This document shows positions 36,614-46,294 of a DNA stretch of 64,000 nucleotides, piece after piece. The DNA is from Roseovarius gaetbuli (GTDB lineage: Bacteria > Pseudomonadota > Alphaproteobacteria > Rhodobacterales > Rhodobacteraceae): contig NZ_FWFJ01000013.1 in assembly GCF_900172365.1 (NCBI RefSeq), forward strand, positions 1 to 64,000, given 5' to 3'. Each line of letters opens with the position of its first letter. The stretch's first letter is position 1. The notes beneath the pieces are model-generated. The model made no database searches, was not told where the DNA came from, and was given only the letters and a program-made list of their open reading frames with translations. Position numbers and translations under genes: made by a program.

Positions 36614-37092
36614 TCCGGTGCGGCCTGCCGGTTCATCTGGTCTTCCATGATCTCGGCCATCACCTTGGCATTGGTGCTGGCAGTGACACCACCAACCCCG
36701 ATACGGCGACCGACACGCCACCAAAGCCCCGGCTGCCAGGCAGCAGGGGCCTTTGTCTTGAGCCGGATCGAAAAGCCGTTTGACGGCTTGAAGGCAAACA
36801 CGCCCCGCTCGACGCTGGCCAAATCCGCGATCCGCGCGATCATAACCCCGTCATCGCTGCGCAATCCCTCACGGGTCAGCTCCAGGGTATGCGATGTGGC
36901 GCGCCACATCCGCTCGGCCAGAAAGAGGATCAGCGCCCCAAGTGCCACCATGACCAATTGCCAGACCATGGCCGACGGCTGAACCAGCGCCAGGTAGAGC
37001 ATCAACAGGCCAAGCGACCCAAGCGCGACGACCCCGAGAACCCGCCGTGGGGTCGAGGCCCGCAGCACCGCCAGTACTTCTGTATCTTGCAT
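36610..37092 (-). CDS. small membrane protein of unknown function
   Basis: The 160-residue protein has two hydrophobic segments (about 18-38 and 43-60) followed by a soluble beta-rich region: HTLELTREGLRSDDGVMIARIADLASVERGVFAFKPSNGF and so on, the look of a PH-like or photosystem-assembly-type domain. It ends with a short basic/acidic tail. High G+C and codon use match the core genome, unlike the Tad-like cassette it converges with. No family is assigned. Confidence 0.78.
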   Translation of the reverse strand: MQDTEVLAVLRASTPRRVLGVVALGSLGLLMLYLALVQPSAMVWQLVMVALGALILFLAERMWRATSHTLELTREGLRSDDGVMIARIADLASVERGVFAFKPSNGFSIRLKTKAPAAWQPGLWWRVGRRIGVGGVTASTNAKVMAEIMEDQMNRQAAPD

Positions 37093-37258
37093 CCGAATTC
37101 TCCCTTTCGGCAGGCTTTACCCCGACAAGACGGCTTTGGCGAGAGCAAGCCCGCCAAAGCCTCTCAAAAATGCACAGCCGCGGTTGAGCGCTGAACAGAG
37201 CCGACCCATGACGCCCACACCAAGAGCGCCTATATCCCTGTTGCAAAGGAGACATGCC

Positions 37259-38170
37259 ATGTCGATCAGACCCGTATTGGAAACCCGCAAGGCACAGGCC
37301 ACCATGGAAGGGGCCGGCGTGCATCTGCACCGCGCCTTCGGGTTTCACGACCCGACCGAGCTTGACCCGTTCTTGCTGTTTGACGATTTTCGCAATGACA
37401 ACCCCGCCGCGTATGAGCAGGGCTTTCCCTGGCACCCGCATCGCGGCATCGAGACGATCACCTATGTTCTGGCCGGTGAGGTGGAACATGGCGACAGCCT
37501 TGGCAATCAGGGCCGCCTCGGCGCGGGCGATGTGCAATGGATGACCGCCGGGTCGGGCATCCTGCATCAGGAAATGCCGAAAGGAAACGCCAACGGACAG
37601 ATGCACGGCTTTCAGCTTTGGGCGAACCTGCCCTCTGCGCTCAAGATGACCGCGCCGCGCTATCAGGACGTGAGCGCGCCCGATATCCCGGTGGTGGTTG
37701 ATGACGACGGCACCGCGGTGCGCGTGATCGTCGGCGCGTTCTGGGGCAAGCACGGCCCGGTCGACGGCATCGCGGCAGATCCGCAATACCTTGATATCTC
37801 GGTACCGCCGGGGGTGAAGAAAACCTTTCCCGTCGACACCTACCGACGCAGCTTTGCCTATGTCTTCGCGGGTGCTGGCGCCTTTGCCGATGCAAGTGCC
37901 CCCGAGGGCGTTCTGTTGGAGAAAGAGGTGGCCGGGCAAGAGGTGCACATTCGCGACCTCTCGGGCAACCGCACCCTGATCCGCTTTGGCACCGGCGACG
38001 AGGTTACCGTGCAGGCCGGCCCCGAGGGCATCCGCTTTCTGCTGATCTCGGGCGCGCCAATTGCCGAGCCGGTCGCCTGGCACGGGCCGATCGTGATGAA
38101 CACCAAGGCGGAGCTGCGCACCGCCATGGCCGACCTGCGCAACGGCACCTTCATCAAACCCGCGCATTAG
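37259..38170 (+). CDS. pirin family protein
   Basis: The 303-residue bicupin shows the pirin N-terminal core: RAFGFHDPTELDPFLLFDDF near 25-44 and the iron-binding HPHRGIETITYVL motif near 58-70. The second metal pair is in GSGILHQEMP near 100, and the C-terminal cupin contains a PEGIRFLLISGAPIAEPVAW segment. Bacterial pirins are iron proteins with reported quercetinase activity or regulatory roles; the function here is unknown. ATG 37259 follows AAGGAG; the open frame upstream is not taken. A long palindrome follows the stop. Confidence 0.92.
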   Translation: MSIRPVLETRKAQATMEGAGVHLHRAFGFHDPTELDPFLLFDDFRNDNPAAYEQGFPWHPHRGIETITYVLAGEVEHGDSLGNQGRLGAGDVQWMTAGSGILHQEMPKGNANGQMHGFQLWANLPSALKMTAPRYQDVSAPDIPVVVDDDGTAVRVIVGAFWGKHGPVDGIAADPQYLDISVPPGVKKTFPVDTYRRSFAYVFAGAGAFADASAPEGVLLEKEVAGQEVHIRDLSGNRTLIRFGTGDEVTVQAGPEGIRFLLISGAPIAEPVAWHGPIVMNTKAELRTAMADLRNGTFIKPAH

Positions 38171-38178
38171 GCGAGTCA

Positions 38179-38207
38179 CCCCAGATTATTCGACGAATAA
38201 TCTGGGG
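38179..38207. terminator. 29-base palindrome after pirin
   Basis: CCCCAGATTATTCG (38179-38192) and 38194-38207 are exact reverse complements around a single A, so the whole 29-base unit is a perfect palindrome. It lies 8 bases after the pirin stop and probably works as a terminator stem, though no T-run follows. It also marks the left edge of an atypical low-G+C segment. Confidence 0.65.
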
Positions 38208-38240
38208 CTGCTTGGCCGACCGCGCGTGCACAAATAATGC

Positions 38241-38708
38241 ATGGCGACCCTAAGCGGGATATGCTTAAAACATAACATGAACGCTAACGTAAAAACGCAA
38301 GCCCCGCCTGTCGTCGCGCCCGCAGATACCGCCACTCAGGTTGACCTAAGTTGGATTTACTACCTTGATATCGCTCAAAAATGCGCTGTCATAATTGCTG
38401 CATTGGCCTTCCTCATTTCGATTTATGCCTTTTTCCGAAGCCGTCAGAACGACAGATCCTCTGCCTTCATGGCATTGCGAAGGGAATACGCCGTTATTCT
38501 GGAATAGCTTCAGGCTGATATCCCGGACCATAACAAAATGAGGCCCTTGCTTGCCTATAGCTCACTGAATCAGCGGGCACGAAAGGTATTGAAGGCGTAT
38601 TGGGTTCATTCCCTGAATGAGTTCGTGATTACAAACATCGTGCACCGCAGAGATTAACTCGGACTATGGAAGCCGTTTTTCGCCCGTGCGCAGAGTTTTG
38701 CTCTGGAC
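38241..38708 (+). pseudogene. membrane-anchor N-terminal part, cut by two in-frame stops
   Basis: One reading frame runs from 38241 (alternative ATG 38277) through the deaminase gene to 39506 and is interrupted only by TAG at 38505-38507 and TAA at 38655-38657. The first part encodes a hydrophilic leader and one membrane helix (AVIIAALAFLISIYAFF), then a charged segment. Between and after the stops the frame still reads as protein-like (KVLKAYWVHSLNEFVITNIV, then LGLWKPFFARAQSFALDMPY) and passes without a gap into the deaminase ORF. This fits a small single-helix membrane protein, fused to or directly before the deaminase, now decaying; both stops could come from CAG/CAA by one C-to-T change. 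G+C falls to about 38% in the line at 38341. Sequencing error or stop-codon recoding are alternatives. Confidence 0.6.
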
Positions 38709-39506
38709 ATGCCGTACCTCAAGGCCGCTCTCCAAGAACTTATCGTCAACGAAAACTATTCCTTCGGCGGCCAGAAAGAAGCCTATCTGAAAGCGTTGGA
38801 ACAGGCCTACGAAACCCACCGGGGGAAACCAATCCAAATCCCAAGAAATCTCACCGACCAACATAAGGTCGTATCCATCCAGGACGATTTCGAAACCACG
38901 GCAACCCTGAGCGCCCAGATCATCAGGGATCTCAAGGCGCGGTTGAAAAAGTCCGACATCTCGGAAGAGCTTCGCCCCTTGATCAAAAGGACAGGGGCGC
39001 TTTTGACAAGCGACAACAGTGCGGCGTTTCAAAATCAGGCCCTGTGGGCCTGCCTTGCGCTCGAGGCCGCGGCAAACGGCGATTTTGGTGTGGGCGCCGT
39101 CCTGGTTGACCGCGAAAATCGCATCGTGGCCATGGCTAAGAATACCGTGTTTACAAGGCAGAACACCAGCTGCCACGCAGAGATGAACATTATCTCGGGG
39201 CTTCAGATCGACGGCAAGGCATTGTCCGAAAATGGCGACGGCCTGAAGGACTTGACCCTTATTTCATCTCTGGAACCCTGCCCGATGTGCCTGTCGCGTA
39301 TCTCCATGACCCCGATTCAAAAGACACTCTATCTCAGCCCCGATCCGGAGGGCGGAATGGTCACCCATAAGGACCACATGCCGAAGGTGTGGAAGAGGTT
39401 TCTGAGCGATAAGTCATTCGAGAAATCACACTATGAAGCGTTGGAAAAATTGGCGAAGGACATCTTTGACTACACCGAGGCGCAGAACGAAATGCTGGGC
39501 GCCTGA
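38709..39506 (+). CDS. cytidine/deoxycytidylate-deaminase-fold protein
   Basis: The 265-residue open part of the frame carries a zinc-dependent deaminase domain in its second half: GDFGVGAVLVDRENRIVAMA at about 124-143, His156-Ala-Glu158 (CHAEMN) and Pro190-Cys191-x-x-Cys194 (EPCPMCLSR). That is the HAE...PCxxC pattern of the CMP/dCMP/tRNA-adenosine and MafB19-type deaminases. The first 110 residues are helical and charged and may belong to the upstream membrane-anchor module. No good Shine-Dalgarno precedes ATG 38709, so a native start further upstream is likely. The substrate is unknown. It is neither RibD nor standard TadA, which are smaller and differ around the motifs. It is flanked by pirin and a TetR gene. 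Confidence 0.75.
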   Translation: MPYLKAALQELIVNENYSFGGQKEAYLKALEQAYETHRGKPIQIPRNLTDQHKVVSIQDDFETTATLSAQIIRDLKARLKKSDISEELRPLIKRTGALLTSDNSAAFQNQALWACLALEAAANGDFGVGAVLVDRENRIVAMAKNTVFTRQNTSCHAEMNIISGLQIDGKALSENGDGLKDLTLISSLEPCPMCLSRISMTPIQKTLYLSPDPEGGMVTHKDHMPKVWKRFLSDKSFEKSHYEALEKLAKDIFDYTEAQNEMLGA

Positions 39507-39554
39507 GACCGCGAGATCCGCGCGACGCAAATATTAAACCCGCTGTTTCCGACG

Positions 39555-40142
39555 TCAGGCCGCCACGGATTTGCGCACCATGTCGCAATAAATCTCTTCG
39601 ACCTCGGGCAAGCTCAGCCGCCCCTTTTCGCGAAACCAGGTATTGACCCCGGTCAGCATCGCGATCAGCGCCATGCTGGTGATCCGCGCATCGCGCACCG
39701 CAAAGCTGCCCTCGGCCACGCCGCATTGCAGGATGTCCTGAAGCTGGGTTTCATAGGTTTTGCGCAGATCTTCGATCACCGCGAAATTTTCCGGGCTGAG
39801 ATTGCGCAATTCCATATAGGAAATGAACACCGCCTCGGGGCGACGCGCGTGAAAGCGGATGTGAAACCGGGTGAACGCCTCAAGCGCCGCCATCGGATCG
39901 TCTTGCTGCGGCTCGGCCGCGCGCGCGGCGAGCAGCTCATCCATATGCGCCTTCATCAACTCATAGAGCAGCGTCTGCTTGTCAGGGGTGTAGTTGTAGA
40001 GCGCCCCCGCTTGCACCCCAACCGCCCCGGCGATCTGGCGCATCGACACCGCCGCATAGCCGTGGCGCGCGAAAAGCGAAAGCGCCGCCTCGCGAACGCG
40101 GGGGCCGGTGATATCGGAATGAGAGCCTTGGGTGCGTGCCAT
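39555..40142 (-). CDS. TetR/AcrR family transcriptional regulator
   Basis: The 195-residue protein has the TetR N-terminal helix-turn-helix: REAALSLFARHGYAAVSMRQIAGAVGVQAGALYNY at about 17-51, followed by the TPDKQTLLYELMKAHM helix and an all-helical ligand domain with DARITSMALIAMLTGVNTWFR near 155. It is divergent from a small lipoprotein gene. Its effector and targets are unknown. Members of this shape often regulate fatty-acid or acyl-CoA genes, but nothing of that kind is adjacent. Confidence 0.92.
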   Translation of the reverse strand: MARTQGSHSDITGPRVREAALSLFARHGYAAVSMRQIAGAVGVQAGALYNYTPDKQTLLYELMKAHMDELLAARAAEPQQDDPMAALEAFTRFHIRFHARRPEAVFISYMELRNLSPENFAVIEDLRKTYETQLQDILQCGVAEGSFAVRDARITSMALIAMLTGVNTWFREKGRLSLPEVEEIYCDMVRKSVAA

Positions 40143-40252
40143 GCCTATGATTTATCTGAACATGCGTTCAGATCAAAGCCCTTGCTTGCTCTGTGCCCCA
40201 AAAGAATGGCAATAGGGGGCGAACCTGCCCTTTGCGAAAGGACACCCACGGC

Positions 40253-40540
40253 ATGCGCCTTTGCCCCGCCCCCCTTCTGGCCGCCCTCGCCGCAAGCCTG
40301 ATCGCGGGCTGTGATCCGGTTCCGACGCTTGAGGCAAGCAAGGGCGCGCGCGACGCGCCCTATCCCGACTTTATCCCGGCCGAAGACATCCTGGCCCAGG
40401 TTACGCCGGACGCGGTAACGCCAGCAACCTCGACCGATCTTGCCGATCGCACGGCCCGCCTGCGCGCACGTGCGGCGCGCCTCAAGGGAAGCGTGGTCGA
40501 TGCCGAAACGCAGGAGCGGCTGAAAAGCGGTGTCAATTGA
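40253..40540 (+). CDS. small lipoprotein
   Basis: A 95-residue protein with a lipoprotein signal peptide (APLLAALAASLIAGC, lipid-modified Cys about residue 20). A short, acidic then Arg/Ala-rich mature domain (TDLADRTARLRARAARLKG) probably forms a helix. The ATG at 40253 lies 9 bases after AAAGGA; earlier in-frame codons would bury the signal peptide. It precedes hom by 99 bases on the same strand. Function unknown. Confidence 0.8.
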   Translation: MRLCPAPLLAALAASLIAGCDPVPTLEASKGARDAPYPDFIPAEDILAQVTPDAVTPATSTDLADRTARLRARAARLKGSVVDAETQERLKSGVN

Positions 40541-40639
40541 TCCCAACCGGCCAATAATCCGGTCAAGCCGCGTTGCAAGGCCCCCGCGAACCCGTTACAT
40601 CGCGCATCCAAACCCTTTCAGTGACAATCGGAGAGCCCC

Positions 40640-41926
40640 ATGAACACACCCCTGCGCCTTGGCATCGCCGGATTGGGCACTGTCGGCACCGGTGTCGTCA
40701 AGATCATCCGCCAAAAGGCAAACCTTCTGGCCACCCGCGCAGGCCGCCCGGTGGTGATCACCGCCGTTTCCGCCCGCACCCGCGACAAGGATCGCGGCGT
40801 GTCGCTGGCCGACTACGCCTGGGAAGACGATCCCGTTGCCCTTGCCAAACGCGATGACGTCGATGTGTTCATCGAGCTGATGGGCGGAAGCGACGGCCCC
40901 GCCAAGGCCGCGACCGAGGCCGCAATCGCGAGCGGCAAGGACGTGGTCACCGCCAACAAGGCGATGCTGGCGCACCACGGTCAGGCGCTTGCGCTTGCCG
41001 CCGAAGAGGCCGGTCGCGTGATCCGCTTCGAGGCCGCTGTTGCGGGTGGCATTCCGGTGATCAAGGCGCTGAGCGAAGGGCTTGCCGGCAATGACATCAC
41101 CCGCGTCATGGGCGTGATGAACGGCACCTGCAACTATATCCTGACGCGCATGCTCTCGGCGGGCCTGCCCTATCAGACGGTGTTTGAAGAGGCCGACAAG
41201 CTTGGCTATCTCGAGGCCGACCCGACGCTTGACGTGGGCGGGATTGATGCCGGTCACAAACTCTCGTTGCTCTCGGCGATTGCCTTTGGGGTGCAGGTGG
41301 ATTTTGGCGCCGTTGTGCTTGAGGGCATCGAAAAGGTCACCATCGAAGACATCCGCCACGCCGCCGACATGGGCTACCGCATAAAGCTTCTGGGTGTTGC
41401 CCAGATGACCGGCCGCGGCCTTGAACAGCGCATGTCGCCCTGCCTTGTCCCGGCCCAGAGCCCGCTTGGTCAACTTGAAGGCGGCACCAACATGGTGGTG
41501 CTTGAGGGCGATAATGTCGAACAGATCGTGTTGCGCGGCCCCGGTGCCGGCATGGGCCCCACCGCAAGCGCGGTGATGGGCGATGTGATGGATATCGCGC
41601 GCGGGTTTCGCCTGGCAACCTTCGGTCAGCCCGCCGCAGGCCTTGCCAAGGCCCAGGCCGCAAGCACCGCAACGCCCGCGCGCTATTACCTGCGGATGTC
41701 GCTTGACGACAAACCCGGCGCGCTTGCCAAGGTCGCGACCCTTCTGGGCGAGGCCGGAATTTCGATTGACCGGATGCGCCAGCACGACCACGACGAGACC
41801 AGCGCCGCAGTTCTGATCGTGACCCATAAAACCACCCGCAGCGCGCTTGATACCGCGCTTTCGGGCATCAACAAGCTTGATGTTCTGCAAACCGAGCCGG
41901 TCGCGCTCAGAATAGAAACCGTCTGA
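40640..41926 (+). CDS. hom: homoserine dehydrogenase
   Basis: The enzyme reduces aspartate semialdehyde to homoserine for threonine and methionine synthesis. In the 428-residue protein the NAD(P) motif GIAGLGTVGTGVVKII is at 10-25. The catalytic segments AAVAGGIPVIKAL and GTCNYILTRM are at about 130-165, with the Asp/Lys region LEADPTLDVGGIDAGHKLSLLS next. A C-terminal ACT domain (RYYLRMSLDDKPGALAKVATLL, about 350-428) is likely to bind threonine as feedback inhibitor. Start ATG 40640 follows GGAGAG. glpX follows on the same strand. Confidence 0.97.
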   Translation: MNTPLRLGIAGLGTVGTGVVKIIRQKANLLATRAGRPVVITAVSARTRDKDRGVSLADYAWEDDPVALAKRDDVDVFIELMGGSDGPAKAATEAAIASGKDVVTANKAMLAHHGQALALAAEEAGRVIRFEAAVAGGIPVIKALSEGLAGNDITRVMGVMNGTCNYILTRMLSAGLPYQTVFEEADKLGYLEADPTLDVGGIDAGHKLSLLSAIAFGVQVDFGAVVLEGIEKVTIEDIRHAADMGYRIKLLGVAQMTGRGLEQRMSPCLVPAQSPLGQLEGGTNMVVLEGDNVEQIVLRGPGAGMGPTASAVMGDVMDIARGFRLATFGQPAAGLAKAQAASTATPARYYLRMSLDDKPGALAKVATLLGEAGISIDRMRQHDHDETSAAVLIVTHKTTRSALDTALSGINKLDVLQTEPVALRIETV

Positions 41927-42007
41927 TCGCCCCCGGGCCCGCCCTTGCCGGGTGCGGGACAGGGCGCTAAACCTTTTGGACTCCCGTTTTACAAGGACCA
42001 GAATATT

Positions 42008-42973
42008 ATGACCTCTGACACTGCTTTCAATGACCGGTTGCTGTCTCTCGGGCTTGCCCGCGTCTCCGAGGCGGCCGCTTTGGCCTGCGCCGATCTGATT
42101 GGGCGCGGCGATGAAAAGGCCGCCGATCAGGCCGCCGTCAACGCCATGCGCGAACAGCTCAACATGCTGGCCATCAAGGGCGTGGTGGTGATTGGCGAAG
42201 GCGAGCGGGACGAGGCGCCGATGCTTTACATCGGCGAAGAGGTCGGCACCGGCGAGGGCCCCGGCGTGGATATCGCGCTTGATCCGCTTGAAGGCACAAC
42301 GCTGACCGCCAAGGCGATGCCGAACGCGCTGACCGTGATTGCCATGGCGCCGCGTGGCACCCTGCTGCATGCGCCTGATACCTATATGGAAAAGCTGGCG
42401 ATCGGGCCGGGTTACCCCACCGATGTGGTGTCGCTTGCGATGTCACCGCGCGAGCGAGTCGAGGCCCTTGCCAAGGCGCGCGATTGCCGCCCGTCCGAGA
42501 TCACCGTTTGCGTGCTGGAACGCCCGCGTCATCAGGAGATGATCACCGAGCTGCGCGAAACCGGTGCGGCCGTGGTTCTTATCCCCGACGGGGATGTGGC
42601 CGGCGTGATCCATTGCGCCGAGGCCGAACGCACCGGCATCGACATGTATATGGGCACCGGCGGCGCGCCCGAAGGCGTGCTTGCCGCCAGCGCCCTCAAG
42701 TGCATGGGCGGCCAGATGTGGGGCCGCCTCGTGTTCCGCAACAGCGACGAACAGGCCCGCGCCACCAAAGCCGGCATCACCGATTTCAACCGCATCTATG
42801 CGCGTGACGAAATGGTGACCAGCGACGTGATCTTTGCCGCAACCGGCGTGACCGACGGGTCGATCACCGCCGGGGTCAAGCGTCGCCCCGGCTATGTGGA
42901 GACCGAAACCGTGCTCATGCGCTCGCGGACCGGATCGCTGCGCCGGATGATCTATCGCAGCCCGCGTGGCTGA
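42008..42973 (+). CDS. glpX: class II fructose-1,6-bisphosphatase
   Basis: GlpX hydrolyses fructose-1,6-bisphosphate in gluconeogenesis. The 321-residue protein shows the class II metal-site motifs: VVVIGEGERDEAPMLYIGE near 58, VDIALDPLEGTTLTAKAM near 87, and the C-terminal TGVTDGSI segment near 284. ATG 42008 follows AAGGACC; the frame is open earlier but without homology. The hom-glpX order, followed by recJ, is a recurring arrangement in Rhodobacterales as far as I recall. A two-hairpin repeat follows the stop. Confidence 0.96.
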   Translation: MTSDTAFNDRLLSLGLARVSEAAALACADLIGRGDEKAADQAAVNAMREQLNMLAIKGVVVIGEGERDEAPMLYIGEEVGTGEGPGVDIALDPLEGTTLTAKAMPNALTVIAMAPRGTLLHAPDTYMEKLAIGPGYPTDVVSLAMSPRERVEALAKARDCRPSEITVCVLERPRHQEMITELRETGAAVVLIPDGDVAGVIHCAEAERTGIDMYMGTGGAPEGVLAASALKCMGGQMWGRLVFRNSDEQARATKAGITDFNRIYARDEMVTSDVIFAATGVTDGSITAGVKRRPGYVETETVLMRSRTGSLRRMIYRSPRG

Positions 42974-42988
42974 TCGCAGGCCCATATC

Positions 42989-43050
42989 GGGGGCGCTGCC
43001 CCCGTCGCCCCTTGGGCGACTCCCCCGGGATATTTCCAGCAAGAAGAAAC
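42989..43050 (+). repeat. two-hairpin intergenic element, copy E
   Basis: GGGGGCGCTGCCCCC (42989-43003) and a second stem GTCGCCC/GGGCGAC (43004-43010 and 43014-43020) are followed by TCCCCCGGGATATTT and an A/G-rich tail. The same layout occurs inverted at 55053-55114. It lies 15 bases after the glpX stop in the same orientation and probably ends or protects that transcript. Confidence 0.8.
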
Positions 43051-43063
43051 AGGCGCGCGCGAT

Positions 43064-44821
<1,758 letters not shown>

Positions 44822-44944
44822 ACTCCGCCCGCGCGTGCCCGGCATTACAAGCGAGACGGTTTTTCTTTCAACCAAGCGAAGTTTTTACAAAATCCCTCTT
44901 GCGCAGCCCGCCCGTTTTGCCTAGTACCGCGACACGCCAACGCT

Positions 44945-45019
44945 GGCCCGTTCGTCTATCGGTTAGGACGCCAGGTTTTCAACCTGGAAAGAGGGGTTCG
45001 ATTCCCCTACGGGCTGCCA
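44945..45019 (+). tRNA. tRNA-Glu (UUC)
   Basis: The sequence folds as a cloverleaf. The acceptor arm is GGCCCGT/ACGGGCT with a G-U first pair, and the D-arm is CGTC...GGAC. The anticodon stem CCAGG/CCTGG has loop TTTTCAA and anticodon TTC at 44978-44980. The T-arm is AGGGG/CCCCT with TTCGATT, then discriminator G and an encoded CCA. Confidence 0.97.
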
Positions 45020-45111
45020 CTTCCAATTGACATCGCTGAAGATTAAGCTGGCACATTGCGCTTCGCCATGGCTTGTGGCTGTTAAGTGACCCGGCTTCTT
45101 GCTTACGGCAC

Positions 45112-45150
45112 AAAAAAGCCCGCGCACTGCCATCGGCACGCACGCGGGCT
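45112..45150 (-). terminator. Rho-independent terminator of the DUF465 gene
   Basis: On the minus strand CGCGGGC-type stem 45150-45143 pairs with 45124-45117 (8 bp) around an 18-base loop and is followed by TTTTTT (45117-45112). It lies 30 bases beyond the DUF465 stop. Confidence 0.82.
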
Positions 45151-45179
45151 CAAAAACAAGGCTCCCCTTTCAGGCAGCC

Positions 45180-45416
45180 TTATGATGTCAAAATCTGGTA
45201 AATCTTATCCTTCAATGCCGCCCGTTTCTTGCGCATTTCAACCTCGGCGAGTTCTTCCACCGGCTCCACCAGCGTTTCCGCCCGGTGCACAGCGCGATTC
45301 ACCTGATGATACTCATCCGCCAATTTGCCAAAATGCGCATCTCCTTTCTTCATCTCGCTGATTTTACTTGCGAATTCCGGGAACTCTTCGTGAAGCTCAT
45401 GGGGGGTGTGGGACAT
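45180..45416 (-). CDS. YdcH/DUF465 family protein
   Basis: A 78-residue, highly charged helical protein of the DUF465 (YdcH) family. LHEEFPEFASKISEMKKGDAHF is at 8-29 and HQVNRAVHRAE is near 37, followed by the family's RKKRAALKDKIYQIL C-terminus. It probably forms a coiled-coil hairpin. Its cellular role is not known to me. It is monocistronic, between a terminator and a copy of the 23-base tail repeat. Confidence 0.9.
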   Translation of the reverse strand: MSHTPHELHEEFPEFASKISEMKKGDAHFGKLADEYHQVNRAVHRAETLVEPVEELAEVEMRKKRAALKDKIYQILTS

Positions 45417-45504
45417 TGCGTAGCTCTCCTCTTTGTGTGCTTGCCCTAAATCTAGGAGCCAACAAAGACCTGTACTTTGATACGGATCAAAAAGCGCAGT
45501 CTGT

Positions 45505-45527
45505 CTTTCATCTTTCCATAAATACTC
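45505..45527 (-). repeat. GAGTATTT tail repeat, copy B
   Basis: On the minus strand this 23-base unit differs from copy A at 30503-30525 at one position. It lies 30 bases after the stop of the secreted nuclease gene and in the same orientation, as copy A does after soxB. Confidence 0.75.
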
Positions 45528-45556
45528 GAATCCAACACTTGCCGTGTGTCACGGAT

Positions 45557-46231
45557 CTAACGCTTGGCGCGCCGCCATCCAGCGGTGCGCGCCCCCGCCT
45601 CGGTGCAGAACCAGCGCTCGCCATTCGAAAGACGGATTGACGTGCGGTCATAATGTTCCTGACCCGGCATATGATAGATTCGCCGCCCCTTGCTGTTGAT
45701 ATTGCCCTTGATCATACAGGCCGGATCGGGGGCCGGGTTCTGCGCCACGCGATCGGCGCGCACCGCGCGTCGATAGTCTTCGGGGCGTTCCATGACATAC
45801 GCATGCAACCCGCGCCCGGCCACAACCGCGCCCTTTTCTTCAAGATCATAGGCCATGGAATATTTGCGATAGGCCAGCGCAAGGCCCTCCTGCACAAGCG
45901 TGCGGCCTAGATCCTTGCCGCGCAGGCTACAGCGCGCAACCGAGCGCCCATAAAGATCCTGGACCACCTCTTCGCAGCGTACCTTTTGCCCCTCAAAGCG
46001 GGCGCGCACCTCGGCGCTCACCCATGTACCACAATCCCATGCGACCCCGCTTGGGTTGGTGCAACTCTGGTCGATCTCGGGCGCATCGACGCCGTAAAGG
46101 CGCACACGCGTGTGGCCGACATCAAAGGTATCGCCGTCAATCACGACAAGCGGACCGTCGAAAACTTGCGCGCGCACCGGCCCGGCCAAACCGAGCGCCC
46201 CCAGAACCAACAGTGAACAAACTCTTAACAT
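45557..46231 (-). CDS. secreted thermonuclease-family (SNase-like) protein
   Basis: A 224-residue exported protein: signal peptide to about residue 21 (GLAGPVRAQ), then a staphylococcal-nuclease domain with VIDGDTFDVGHTRVRLYGVDAPE at about 30-52 and DLYGRSVARC near 92. A C-terminal Cys-containing domain (CMIKGNINSKGRRIYHMPG ... GERWFCTEAGA) is frequent in bacterial SNase-like proteins. The Asp, Arg and Glu of the catalytic set appear present. It would act on nucleic acid in the periplasm or outside. It is upstream of the DUF465 gene and separated from it by a repeat. Confidence 0.9.
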   Translation of the reverse strand: MLRVCSLLVLGALGLAGPVRAQVFDGPLVVIDGDTFDVGHTRVRLYGVDAPEIDQSCTNPSGVAWDCGTWVSAEVRARFEGQKVRCEEVVQDLYGRSVARCSLRGKDLGRTLVQEGLALAYRKYSMAYDLEEKGAVVAGRGLHAYVMERPEDYRRAVRADRVAQNPAPDPACMIKGNINSKGRRIYHMPGQEHYDRTSIRLSNGERWFCTEAGARTAGWRRAKR

Positions 46232-46294
46232 GCCCGCTTATCATCGGGCACCGAATAAAGATCAACCCATGCAGCGCAGGCTCGGTTAACGTGC

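Noticed and set aside
42989-43050. CRISPR or tandem repeat array.
   Set aside because: The stems are two different palindromes with a single following tail, not evenly spaced repeats with spacers. No cas genes are present anywhere in the window.
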